Shown here: piece by piece, positions 14,927 through 22,438 of the stretch
Numbering within the stretch: the stretch's first letter is position 1
Layout of the letters: every line of letters begins with the position of its first letter
NCBI GenBank assembly: GCA_024763595.1
Contig: JANTFK010000003.1
Coordinates: 1 to 23,958, forward strand
Length of the DNA stretch: 23,958 bases
Reading direction: 5' to 3'
From: Bacteroidales bacterium
Lineage (GTDB): Bacteria; Bacteroidota; Bacteroidia; Bacteroidales; GCA-2748055
Notes under the pieces: model-generated
Databases searched by the model: none
What the model saw: only the letters and a program-made list of their open reading frames with translations
Told to the model about the DNA's origin: nothing
Program-made: the position numbers and the translations under genes

Positions 14927-17143
14927 ATGAAGCGGCTTATTCTAGCTTCCAATTACCTTCCTGTCCATATTACCTGGCAGGACGACCATTTTCAGATCAG
15001 GAAAGCGGATGAACAAACCATTGCAGGATTGCAAAATTTCTACAGTGCATTCCATCCCATGTGGGTTGGCCTTACAGAGTATGAGCATTTCGATCTCTCC
15101 GGGAAAAAAGCCCGTACCCTGGAGAAGGAACTGAAGGATTACAACTGTTTCCCCCTCTTCCCCATGCAACACGACAGGGACCTTTACCTCCATGGTTTTG
15201 CCCGGAACACCCTCTGGCCCCTGTTCCACTATTTCACAGAGCATGTAACTTACAGTGAAGTGGCCTGGCAGGCTTATGTGAAGATTAACGAACTGTATGC
15301 CAGGAAGATTCTGGAGATTATCGATGAAGGAGACATTCTCTGGATACACGATTATCATCTGCTGCTTGTACCCCGTATGATCAGGCAGGAGAAACCGGGA
15401 ATATCCATCGGGTTTTTCAGTCATGTCCCGTTTCCCTCATTCGAACTATTTCGCCTGTTGCCCTGGAGGCTGGAGATCATTGAAGGCATGCTGGGTGCGG
15501 ACCTGATCGGGTTCCAGACCTATGATTACGTGCGACACTTTATGAGTTCGGTCAGGCGCCTTCTGGGTGTGGATTCCATGTTCAACCAGATTTCCCTGGG
15601 AGAACGCACACTGAAGGTGGATGTCTTCCCGAAAGGGATTAATTATGACCGCTTCCGTAACAAAGCGCTTTCAATCCATTCAAAATATCCCCGGCAGTCG
15701 GTCATTCAGCGGGAGATGAAGATGTTTAAAGAGTCCGGCAACATAGAAAAACTGATCATCTCCATTGACAAGCTGGATTATACCAAAGGTATTCCTCAGC
15801 GTATAAGAGCATTTGAAAGGTTTCTCCAGACCTACCCGGAATACCAGGGGAAGATCAGTATTATTGTTCAGGCTATACCTTCCGGGGAGACCAGTGAATC
15901 GTTCTTTAACCTGAAGAGTAAAGTGGACGAACTGGTGGGACGGATCAACGGGAATTACGGGACCATTAACTGGACACCTGTCAGATATCTGAACCAGACC
16001 TTTACCATGGATGAACGAATCGATCTCTATTCTTTATCAGACATTGCACTTATCCTGCCGTTACGGGATGGAATGAATCTGGTATCCAAGGAATTCGTTG
16101 CATCCAGGCATGATGGTACAGGTGTCCTTATTTTAAGTGAACTGGCCGGATCCTCCAAAGAGCTGCATGAAGCACTGCTGGTGAATCCCAACGACCTGGA
16201 TGCCATCTCCGAAGCTATCCGGGAAGCCATTGAGATGCCGGAAGAAGAACAGGTAAGGCGAAATAAGGTGATGATGCAACGCTTGCAACGCTATACCGTG
16301 GGAAAGTGGGCCCAGGCGTTTATCAAAAGTCTGGAGGGGGTGAAAGAGATTCAGGAGTTTACACTGACGCGCAAGATCAATATAACGCGCATGAAGCAGA
16401 TTGTTGAAGCTTACAGGGCATCCAAAAACCGGATCCTTTTCCTGGATTATGACGGGACCCTCTCCTGGTTTAAAAAGAACCCGGAGGATGCCAGACCCGA
16501 CAAGCAATTGTACGGGATCCTGAAAAAGCTTTCCCAGAACAAAAATAATATGGTGGTGATCATCAGCGGAAGGGATAAAGAGACACTGGAAAGGTGGTTT
16601 GGCAATGAGTGGAATATTCATTTTGTAGCTGAGCATGGCGTATGGATCCGCGAGCCGGGAGGGAGATGGCACATGATGGAACAGATCGATAATGATTGGA
16701 AAACATCGGTGCAACCCCTGCTCGAATATTATGTGGACCAGACACCACGTTCGTTTATCGAGTATAAAAACTTTTCCCTGGTCTGGCACTACCGGAAATC
16801 TGACCCCGACCTGGGTATTCAACGGGCATGGGAATTGAAAGATGAACTGCGCACCCTCACTTCCAACCTCAACCTGGAGATCATGGATGGTGATAAGGTG
16901 CTGGAGATCAAGTATTCAGGAATAAATAAAGGGAGAGCAGCCCTGCAAAAAATGGGAAACAACAATTTTGATTTTATCCTGGCAGCCGGAGATGACTGGA
17001 CCGATGAATATACCTTTGACGCCATGCCCGAGCAGGCCTATACCATCAAGGTCGGGACCAAAACCACCAAAGCATCATATTATATTGAAAGCGTGGACCT
17101 GGTACGGGAACTGCTCTGCCGTTTCAATAAATCGAAATGCTGA
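14927..17143 (+). CDS. Bifunctional GT20 glycosyltransferase (OtsA-like)/HAD phosphatase (OtsB-like)
   Basis: The 738-residue fusion resembles trehalose-6-phosphate synthase/phosphatase. GT20 domain, about 1-480: WIHDYHL with Asp142, GFFSHVPFP with His166, and PLRDGMNLVSKE with Asp381/Glu389 are intact. OtsB domain, about 500-738: DYDGTL with Asp507/Asp509, ISGR, AEHGVW, KYSGINKG and GDDWTDE are intact. Compared by eye with E. coli OtsA, Arg9 (usual SNR) is Tyr10 in SNYLPV, Tyr76 is Leu88, Arg300 is Gly320, Arg262 is Lys282, and the GGL motif is AGL. The first three bind the acceptor phosphate. Product identity is thus uncertain: trehalose by family, possibly another glucoside. A glutamine amidotransferase overlaps its 3' end, and the GH65 fusion is divergent. 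Confidence 0.9.
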   Translation: MKRLILASNYLPVHITWQDDHFQIRKADEQTIAGLQNFYSAFHPMWVGLTEYEHFDLSGKKARTLEKELKDYNCFPLFPMQHDRDLYLHGFARNTLWPLFHYFTEHVTYSEVAWQAYVKINELYARKILEIIDEGDILWIHDYHLLLVPRMIRQEKPGISIGFFSHVPFPSFELFRLLPWRLEIIEGMLGADLIGFQTYDYVRHFMSSVRRLLGVDSMFNQISLGERTLKVDVFPKGINYDRFRNKALSIHSKYPRQSVIQREMKMFKESGNIEKLIISIDKLDYTKGIPQRIRAFERFLQTYPEYQGKISIIVQAIPSGETSESFFNLKSKVDELVGRINGNYGTINWTPVRYLNQTFTMDERIDLYSLSDIALILPLRDGMNLVSKEFVASRHDGTGVLILSELAGSSKELHEALLVNPNDLDAISEAIREAIEMPEEEQVRRNKVMMQRLQRYTVGKWAQAFIKSLEGVKEIQEFTLTRKINITRMKQIVEAYRASKNRILFLDYDGTLSWFKKNPEDARPDKQLYGILKKLSQNKNNMVVIISGRDKETLERWFGNEWNIHFVAEHGVWIREPGGRWHMMEQIDNDWKTSVQPLLEYYVDQTPRSFIEYKNFSLVWHYRKSDPDLGIQRAWELKDELRTLTSNLNLEIMDGDKVLEIKYSGINKGRAALQKMGNNNFDFILAAGDDWTDEYTFDAMPEQAYTIKVGTKTTKASYYIESVDLVRELLCRFNKSKC

Positions 17144-17853
17144 TGGATAAACGGACCCGTATGCATTGCCTTTTGCATGCACCTTTCGAGGGGCCCGGTA
17201 TCATCACTGACTGGGCCGGAAAGAAGGGTCATCAGTTGGGGTATACCCGTCTGTATAACGGGGAGCCTCTTCCGGTGGCCGAAGGAGTGGATCTACTGAT
17301 CATCATGGGGGGGCCGATGAATGTTTACGATTTTCATGTGTACCCCTGGATGGAGGATGAAACAGCATGGGTGGCATCATTGATTTCATCCGGAAAACCG
17401 GTGCTGGGCATATGCCTGGGGGCACAGATTATAACCGTTGCACTGGAAGCCGGGGTTTTCCCGGGTAAACATAAGGAGATTGGCTGGCACAATCTGCAAT
17501 TCCTTCCCTCCCTGGGAAATTTCAAAATATGCAATGACCTTCCCCCCACCCGAAAGGTTTTTCACTGGCACGGTGATAGTTTTGATATTCCGGAGGGGGC
17601 CGTTCGTATAGCCAGTTCCAAGGCTTACTCCAATCAGGGATATATTTTCCGCGATAGGGTGGTGGCCCTCCAGTTTCACCTGGAGGTGACCCCTGCAAAT
17701 GTCATGGACATGGCGAACAATTGCAGAGATGAACTGGTACCTGGGCCCCATATTCAGACACAGGATCAGATCCTGACTGAAAGGATCGATTATAAAGCCA
17801 ACCAGCAGGTAATGTTCCGGTTTCTTGATTATCTTCACAGTTTTATTTCCTGA
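17137..17853 (+). CDS. Stand-alone class I glutamine amidotransferase (GMP synthase-like)
   Basis: The 238-residue cytosolic protein has the complete catalytic triad of class I amidotransferases: Cys93 in GICLGAQ, with His181 and Glu183 in QFHLE, and the oxyanion-type MGGPMNVYD loop. It resembles the free-standing GMP synthase-like group rather than GuaA, which would carry a synthetase domain. The ammonia acceptor is unknown. ATG 17137 overlaps the 3' end of the GT20/OtsB gene by seven bases; the in-frame ATG 17143 would give a TGATG coupling and is equally plausible. Either way it is translated from the same message as the glycosyltransferase. Confidence 0.87.
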   Translation: MLMDKRTRMHCLLHAPFEGPGIITDWAGKKGHQLGYTRLYNGEPLPVAEGVDLLIIMGGPMNVYDFHVYPWMEDETAWVASLISSGKPVLGICLGAQIITVALEAGVFPGKHKEIGWHNLQFLPSLGNFKICNDLPPTRKVFHWHGDSFDIPEGAVRIASSKAYSNQGYIFRDRVVALQFHLEVTPANVMDMANNCRDELVPGPHIQTQDQILTERIDYKANQQVMFRFLDYLHSFIS

Positions 17854-17879
17854 ATCTTTCATAAAGGTTATGTAGTATA

Positions 17880-20048
17880 ATGAGGCCGGTAAAACTGTTT
17901 CACCTGATCATACTAGGCGCATTCCCCTTTCTGCTGCAGGGACAGGGCAATGCTGTGAACCGGGCAGATTTCCGGATCCATGCCCGAAAAACAGATCAAC
18001 CGGTAATCATCGACGGTAACCTGGATGAAGCCATCTGGTCGGAGGCTGAAAGGACCACCCCTTTTTACAGGATCACCCCCATAGATACAGGATATGCTAC
18101 CGCTCAAACGGAGGTGATGGTGGCCTATGATGATAAACATATGTACATGGGGATCATCTGCCATGATACCATGCCTGGCAAAAGGCCCGTGGAATCTTAC
18201 CGGAGAGACTGGTCGTTCGGAAAAAACGATAACTTCTTTGCAGCCATTGACACCTACAACGACCAGACCAACGGGTTCGCTTTCGGTGTTTCGGCAGCAG
18301 GGGCCCAGTGGGACGGAATCCAGGCAAACGGGGGGTTCGTTTCGCTGGAATGGGATGGGAAATGGCGCTCTGCAGTACAGCAACACCCGGACTGCTGGGT
18401 AGCCGAGTTCACTATTCCGTTTCGTACCATCCGATACCGCAACGGAGATACCGAGTGGGGAATCAATTTCAGCAGGCTGGACCTGAAGACCGATGAAAAA
18501 TCGAGCTGGGCACCCGTACCCAGGCAGTTCCAGTCGGCCAACCTGGCATACACAGGCACACTGGTCTGGGAAGACCCGCCACCTGCTGCCGGTGTCAGGT
18601 TCTCTCTGATTCCTTATGTTTCAGGCAAAGTCACCCGGCACCATGAGAGCGAAGAACCCGTAGATTATGGAAAAGGGGCCGGACTGGATGCAAAAGTAAT
18701 CCTTTCCACATCCATGAACCTGGACGTGACCATCAATCCGGATTACTCCCAGGTGGAAGTCGACCGGCAACAAACCAACCTGGACCGCTTTGAGCTTTAC
18801 TTCCCGGAAAAAAGAAAATTCTTCCTGGAGAACAGCGACCTGTTTGCCAACCTGGGTACCCGAAACATACGGCCTTTCTTCTCCCGGAGGATTGGTTTAA
18901 ACGCTCCGGTGATTGCAGGTGCCAGGCTCAGTGGCAACCCCGGGGAGAACTGGCGGTTGGGGCTCATGAACATACAGACAGGAGCGCAGGGCCTTCAACC
19001 GGCAGATAACTTCAGCGTTGCGGTGCTGCAACGAAAGATACTGAGCCGTTCCAATGTAGGTATTTTTATGACCAATAAACAGGTAATGGCCACACCCGAA
19101 GACACTGCTTATCATGCATACAGTTACAACCGGGTGGCGGGTACAGAATTCAACTTTGCCAGTGCCGATAATAACTGGACCGGCAAGGTATTTTATCACC
19201 AATCTTTTAATCCGGGTGAGGATGGGAACCGGTTCTCCACGGCCGGGATCATCCGGTATGAAACCAGGCGCTTTTCTGCCGGGTGGAACCAGGCATACGT
19301 GGGAGAAAACTACCTGGCTGAAATGGGTTTCGTCAGGCGCAAAGGGTATCACCAGTCCAACCCGGAAATTGGTTACAAGTTTTACACCATGTCGGACAGG
19401 ATAGCCTACCATGGACCAAAACTCAAAGTAGATCTGTTCCTTGAGCCCGGTTTTTCATTTACCGACAGGGAAATTGAACTGGATTATTCCCTTACATGGA
19501 TGGACCGGAGCACGATCACCCTGGAACTGGAAGAGGGATACCTGAAACTCCTGGAACCGTTCGACCCTACCAACACCGGTGGCATCAAGATTCCTGCAGG
19601 GACCGAGTTCAACTGGACAGAGGTAGCAATGACCTATACTTCCACCATGAAAAGATTGTTCACTTATATGATACAGGGCCGTTACGGCGGATTTTTTAAC
19701 GGGAGCCGTCTCAGCCTGAATGCGGATCTGAATTACCGGGTCCAGCCTTACGGCAGCCTTTCTCTGATGACCTCTTTCAACAGGATTCTCCTGCCGGAGC
19801 CGTATACCAGTGCTGACCTTTTACTGGTAGGACCGCGCCTGGATATAACCTTCACGGAATCACTCTTCTTCACTACTTTTGTACAGTACAATAACCAGAT
19901 TGATAACGTGAATATGAACATGCGCTTTCAGTGGCGCTTTGCTCCCGTCTCTGATCTGTTTATCGTCTATACCGAAAATGCCTACCCCTCCGGTCTCAGG
20001 ACCAGGGACCGGGGCGTGGTGGTAAAGCTCTCTTACTGGATCAATTAA
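17880..20048 (+). CDS. DUF5916 outer-membrane protein with N-terminal CBM9-like domain
   Basis: The 722 residues begin with a signal peptide (hydrophobic core at about 7-19, probable cleavage near 22-24). A carbohydrate-binding module 9-like domain follows at about 36-240, seen from PVIIDGNLDEAIWSEAE, AYDDKHMYMGI and WVAEFTIPFRTIRY. The rest matches the DUF5916 barrel region: NPDYSQVEVDRQQTNLDRFE, FPEKRKFFLENS, and alternating aromatic strands ending in KLSYWIN, an aromatic-rich outer-membrane C-terminus. The function of the family is not established. It starts 26 bases after the amidotransferase stop, with an aaagg ribosome site, so it may be the third gene of the GT20 operon. Confidence 0.9.
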   Translation: MRPVKLFHLIILGAFPFLLQGQGNAVNRADFRIHARKTDQPVIIDGNLDEAIWSEAERTTPFYRITPIDTGYATAQTEVMVAYDDKHMYMGIICHDTMPGKRPVESYRRDWSFGKNDNFFAAIDTYNDQTNGFAFGVSAAGAQWDGIQANGGFVSLEWDGKWRSAVQQHPDCWVAEFTIPFRTIRYRNGDTEWGINFSRLDLKTDEKSSWAPVPRQFQSANLAYTGTLVWEDPPPAAGVRFSLIPYVSGKVTRHHESEEPVDYGKGAGLDAKVILSTSMNLDVTINPDYSQVEVDRQQTNLDRFELYFPEKRKFFLENSDLFANLGTRNIRPFFSRRIGLNAPVIAGARLSGNPGENWRLGLMNIQTGAQGLQPADNFSVAVLQRKILSRSNVGIFMTNKQVMATPEDTAYHAYSYNRVAGTEFNFASADNNWTGKVFYHQSFNPGEDGNRFSTAGIIRYETRRFSAGWNQAYVGENYLAEMGFVRRKGYHQSNPEIGYKFYTMSDRIAYHGPKLKVDLFLEPGFSFTDREIELDYSLTWMDRSTITLELEEGYLKLLEPFDPTNTGGIKIPAGTEFNWTEVAMTYTSTMKRLFTYMIQGRYGGFFNGSRLSLNADLNYRVQPYGSLSLMTSFNRILLPEPYTSADLLLVGPRLDITFTESLFFTTFVQYNNQIDNVNMNMRFQWRFAPVSDLFIVYTENAYPSGLRTRDRGVVVKLSYWIN

Positions 20049-20171
20049 TGCCGGTCAGGTTGGCTGCTCAGGTATTTCCGTACCTCTCACACCCAATGGA
20101 TAGTTCATGGACCCGCTTCATGCAATATCGAGAATATTTCTGTAAATTGCTATAAACAGAGCGATTACATT

Positions 20172-20513
20172 ATGCATGAAATGTCGATTGCCATGAGTAT
20201 CATTGATCTGGCCACCCGGGAGGCAAAAAAGGGTAAAACCTCAAAGGTCATTGAAATTGAGCTGGATATCGGGACCATGTCCGGTATCGAGGTCCGGGCA
20301 CTGAACTTTGCCATGGAAATGGCTGTGAAAGATACCATGCTTGAAACAACCAGCATCAGGATCAACACGATCGAAGCAATCGCTGAATGTCAGCAATGCG
20401 GACATGTTTTTAAACCGGACAAATACAATTTACAATGTCCCGGATGCAGGGGATTGCATATACAGATCATAAAAGGCAGGGAAATGCAGGTAAGATCACT
20501 CCTTATTGAGTAA
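20172..20513 (+). CDS. hypA: Hydrogenase maturation nickel metallochaperone HypA
   Basis: HypA delivers nickel to [NiFe]-hydrogenase (and sometimes urease) precursors in the cytosol. The 113-residue length is normal. The N-terminal MHE nickel site is intact, and the zinc site has two CxxC pairs, Cys73/Cys76 and Cys89/Cys92. The start is fixed by the mandatory MHE. No hydrogenase or other hyp gene is in the window, so this copy is apart from the usual cluster. It lies 123 bases after the DUF5916 gene and is convergent with dsrE-like, 33 bases away; I see no clear terminator between them. Confidence 0.95.
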   Translation: MHEMSIAMSIIDLATREAKKGKTSKVIEIELDIGTMSGIEVRALNFAMEMAVKDTMLETTSIRINTIEAIAECQQCGHVFKPDKYNLQCPGCRGLHIQIIKGREMQVRSLLIE

Positions 20514-20546
20514 GTCCAGGATAGCCAGCACGGTAATCTCAGGCAT

Positions 20547-20906
20547 TTAGAATGTGAATACTTTATCGCTTTCCATGGTCCAGCGGGCAAACTCCTTCAT
20601 ATTGCTCAGTTTTACCCCGTCAATGAAGTCCAGGCCGGCAATTCCACGGGCCTCCGAACACCCCCCGCAACTTTTAACTTCTCCTCCCCTACTGATCACT
20701 GAGACCAGCATCCTTTCAATGTTGTAATACCCGCCAGGTATCTGCTGATTGGGCAATCCGCAAAATACGGCATCGGCAAGCAGGAATATGCGGATCTCCG
20801 CGTTTTCTCCATGTTCCATTTGCAATGTCATGGCCATGCGTAATGCATTATACACTTTCTCTGTCCCATAAGGGGCGTCATTAATGACGATCATGATCTT
20901 TTGCAT
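20547..20906 (-). CDS. DsrE/DsrF-family small sulfur-relay-like protein
   Basis: This is a 119-residue soluble protein with the DsrE fold pattern: an N-terminal strand KIMIVIND, an alpha helix containing YNALRMAMTL, then FLLADAVFCGLPNQQ, and SCGGCSEARGI. Cys49, Cys80 and Cys83 are candidate persulfide or redox residues; the CxxC before ARG is common in this group. The open frame can be extended 20 residues upstream, but that part overlaps a separate small membrane ORF in another frame. ATG 20906, preceded by an A-rich leader, gives the usual family N-terminus. The partner and sulfur acceptor are unknown. It is probably translationally coupled to the upstream small ORF, whose stop is one base before this start. 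Confidence 0.85.
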   Translation of the reverse strand: MQKIMIVINDAPYGTEKVYNALRMAMTLQMEHGENAEIRIFLLADAVFCGLPNQQIPGGYYNIERMLVSVISRGGEVKSCGGCSEARGIAGLDFIDGVKLSNMKEFARWTMESDKVFTF

Positions 20907-20907
20907 T

Positions 20908-20994
20908 TTATTTATTTTTTTGCCGCTGCTCCAGTACAGCAAATACAATAGCAAACGTAATGACAAAATCGCGAAGGAATCTTAATGTTTTCAT
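20908..20994 (-). CDS. Small single-pass membrane peptide (28 residues), newly called
   Basis: An ATG at 20994 opens a 28-codon frame ending in TAA at 20910-20908, one base before the DsrE-like start. The peptide has a basic N-terminus (MKTLRFLRD), a hydrophobic segment at about residues 10-21 (FVITFAIVFAVL) and a polar basic tail (EQRQKNK), the layout of a single-pass membrane peptide. A purine-rich aagaagatag precedes the ATG. It fills most of the 109-base gap between uxaC and dsrE-like on the same strand. No family is recognised; the evidence is composition, spacing and coupling only. Confidence 0.5.
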   Translation of the reverse strand: MKTLRFLRDFVITFAIVFAVLEQRQKNK

Positions 20995-21015
20995 ATTCTA
21001 TCTTCTTACGTTGAT

Positions 21016-22428
21016 TTACAGTTTATAACTTTTCTTAGCCAGGTCATAGGCCAGTGCCCTGCTCATGTTCCGGGCATCTGACATATCAATCATATGCCTG
21101 GCCACCATTCCTGCCAGGAAATTGGAATCGACCCTGCGGCTCAGATCGTGCCGGGCCGGAATAGAGGGGAAAGCACGGGTATCATCATTAAAACCCACCG
21201 TATTATAGATACCTGCGGTTTCTGTGACCTGTCGCCTGAACCGGGTGATCCCCTCAATACTGTCGTTAAACCACCATGCCGGTCCAAGCTTCATGGCCGG
21301 ATAATGGCCCGCCAGTGGTGCCAGTTCCCTTGAATAGGTGGATTCGTCCAAAGTAAATACAATCAATGTAAAACGCCGGTCGTTCCCGAACCGGTTTAAC
21401 AATTCCTGCAGATTCTTTGTAAACTCGGTCTGTACCGGGAAATCGCTCCCTGCATCTGGCCCGAATCTATCGAACAAAACTTTATTGTGATTGCGGAGTA
21501 CCCCGCAATGTATCTGCATTACCAGTCCATCCTCAACACTCATACGGGCCATCTCCATCAACATATGCGCATGGAACAGGTCACCATCCTCTCCGGTTGC
21601 TCTTCCATGCAAAGCACGCAGGAAAATATCCTCTGCCTCTGCAGCAGTCAGCTGATGGGTGAAGGGGTTAAATACATCGTGATCGGTGGATGTGGCACCC
21701 ATCGATTTGAAAAAGGTCCGCCTCTCCTCAATGGCATGCAGGAAGCTTTTATAAGAGTTGATCTCCACGCCGGACACAGCACTTAATGCATCCAGTTCCT
21801 GCTTCCAGCCTTCCCTGGTAATATGGATGAGAGAATCGGGCCGGAAACCGGGTATTACCCTGCCATTCCACCCGGAATCCAAAATCGCCCGGTGATGTTC
21901 CAGGGAATCGGTCGCCCGGTCGGTGGTACTTAACACCTCTATATTGAACTGTTCATAGAGTGCCCTTGGAAGGAATTCAGGTCTCTGCAGCTTCTCCGTC
22001 AACTGATCATAGATCAGCATGGCATTCTTTCCGGAGAGCTTCTCACTGATCCCGAAAACCTCGCTGAACTCATAGGACAACCACGCTCCTGTAGGTGTTC
22101 CGGAAAAGAGGTAATAGTGATCGGCAAAAGTCTGCCATATCTTCCGGGGGTCCGGCTCCACAGGGGTGCCATCCCGGGTTGGGATCCCAAGGGATTCCAG
22201 AGGAATTCCCCTGGAATACAACATGGTAAAAAGGTAATGGTCACGTGTAATGATCAGCTCTACCGGATCCGGGAAAGGTTTGTTTTCCGCCAGGATCCAC
22301 GGTTCCACATGACCGTGCGGACTGATGATGGGAAGCTTTTTTACCGATTCATAGAGTTCAGCAGCAATCTTCCTGACTCCAGGCCCAGGATCGAAATAGC
22401 GCATAGCGTGCAGAGGTGACTTTCCCAT
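21016..22428 (-). CDS. uxaC: Glucuronate isomerase (uronate isomerase UxaC)
   Basis: UxaC interconverts glucuronate with fructuronate, and galacturonate with tagaturonate, the first step of uronate breakdown in the cytosol. The 470-residue length is typical. It belongs to the amidohydrolase superfamily; the metal motif SPHGHVEP has His38 and His40. Later family motifs are STTDRATDSLEHH, QIHCGVLRN, WWFNDS and GFNDDTRAFPSIPARHD, followed by RRVDSNFLAG. It starts 10 bases after the MttB-family stop, so both belong to one transcript. No uxuA, uxuB, kdgK or kdgA is in the window. Sampled lines of this gene are near 57% GC, clearly above the upstream gene. Confidence 0.95.
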   Translation of the reverse strand: MGKSPLHAMRYFDPGPGVRKIAAELYESVKKLPIISPHGHVEPWILAENKPFPDPVELIITRDHYLFTMLYSRGIPLESLGIPTRDGTPVEPDPRKIWQTFADHYYLFSGTPTGAWLSYEFSEVFGISEKLSGKNAMLIYDQLTEKLQRPEFLPRALYEQFNIEVLSTTDRATDSLEHHRAILDSGWNGRVIPGFRPDSLIHITREGWKQELDALSAVSGVEINSYKSFLHAIEERRTFFKSMGATSTDHDVFNPFTHQLTAAEAEDIFLRALHGRATGEDGDLFHAHMLMEMARMSVEDGLVMQIHCGVLRNHNKVLFDRFGPDAGSDFPVQTEFTKNLQELLNRFGNDRRFTLIVFTLDESTYSRELAPLAGHYPAMKLGPAWWFNDSIEGITRFRRQVTETAGIYNTVGFNDDTRAFPSIPARHDLSRRVDSNFLAGMVARHMIDMSDARNMSRALAYDLAKKSYKL

Positions 22429-22438
22429 TTCTTTTTGA

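Noticed and set aside
14927..15060. Frameshift as the cause of the odd OtsA N-terminus
   Set aside because: The frame stays aligned to the family (LILASNYLPV, then WVG, then LWPLFHY) without a break, and further substitutions occur far downstream at residues 282 and 320, so real divergence is more likely than a sequence error.
16133..16822. 229-residue open frame on the - strand
   Set aside because: Antisense to the GT20/OtsB fusion, whose motifs are intact in the other strand; no ribosome site or family features.
20066..20090. Short hairpin AGGTA / TACCT after the DUF5916 gene
   Set aside because: Five base pairs and no T-run; not a credible terminator.
20048..20155. 35-codon ORF beginning with a TAATG overlap on the DUF5916 stop
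   Set aside because: The overlap is suggestive, but the peptide has no hydrophobic segment or motif and no ribosome site; a chance ORF is as likely.
20907..20966. 20-residue N-terminal extension of the DsrE-like protein
   Set aside because: The extension has no family counterpart and overlaps the better supported small membrane ORF in another frame; ATG 20906 gives the normal DsrE start.
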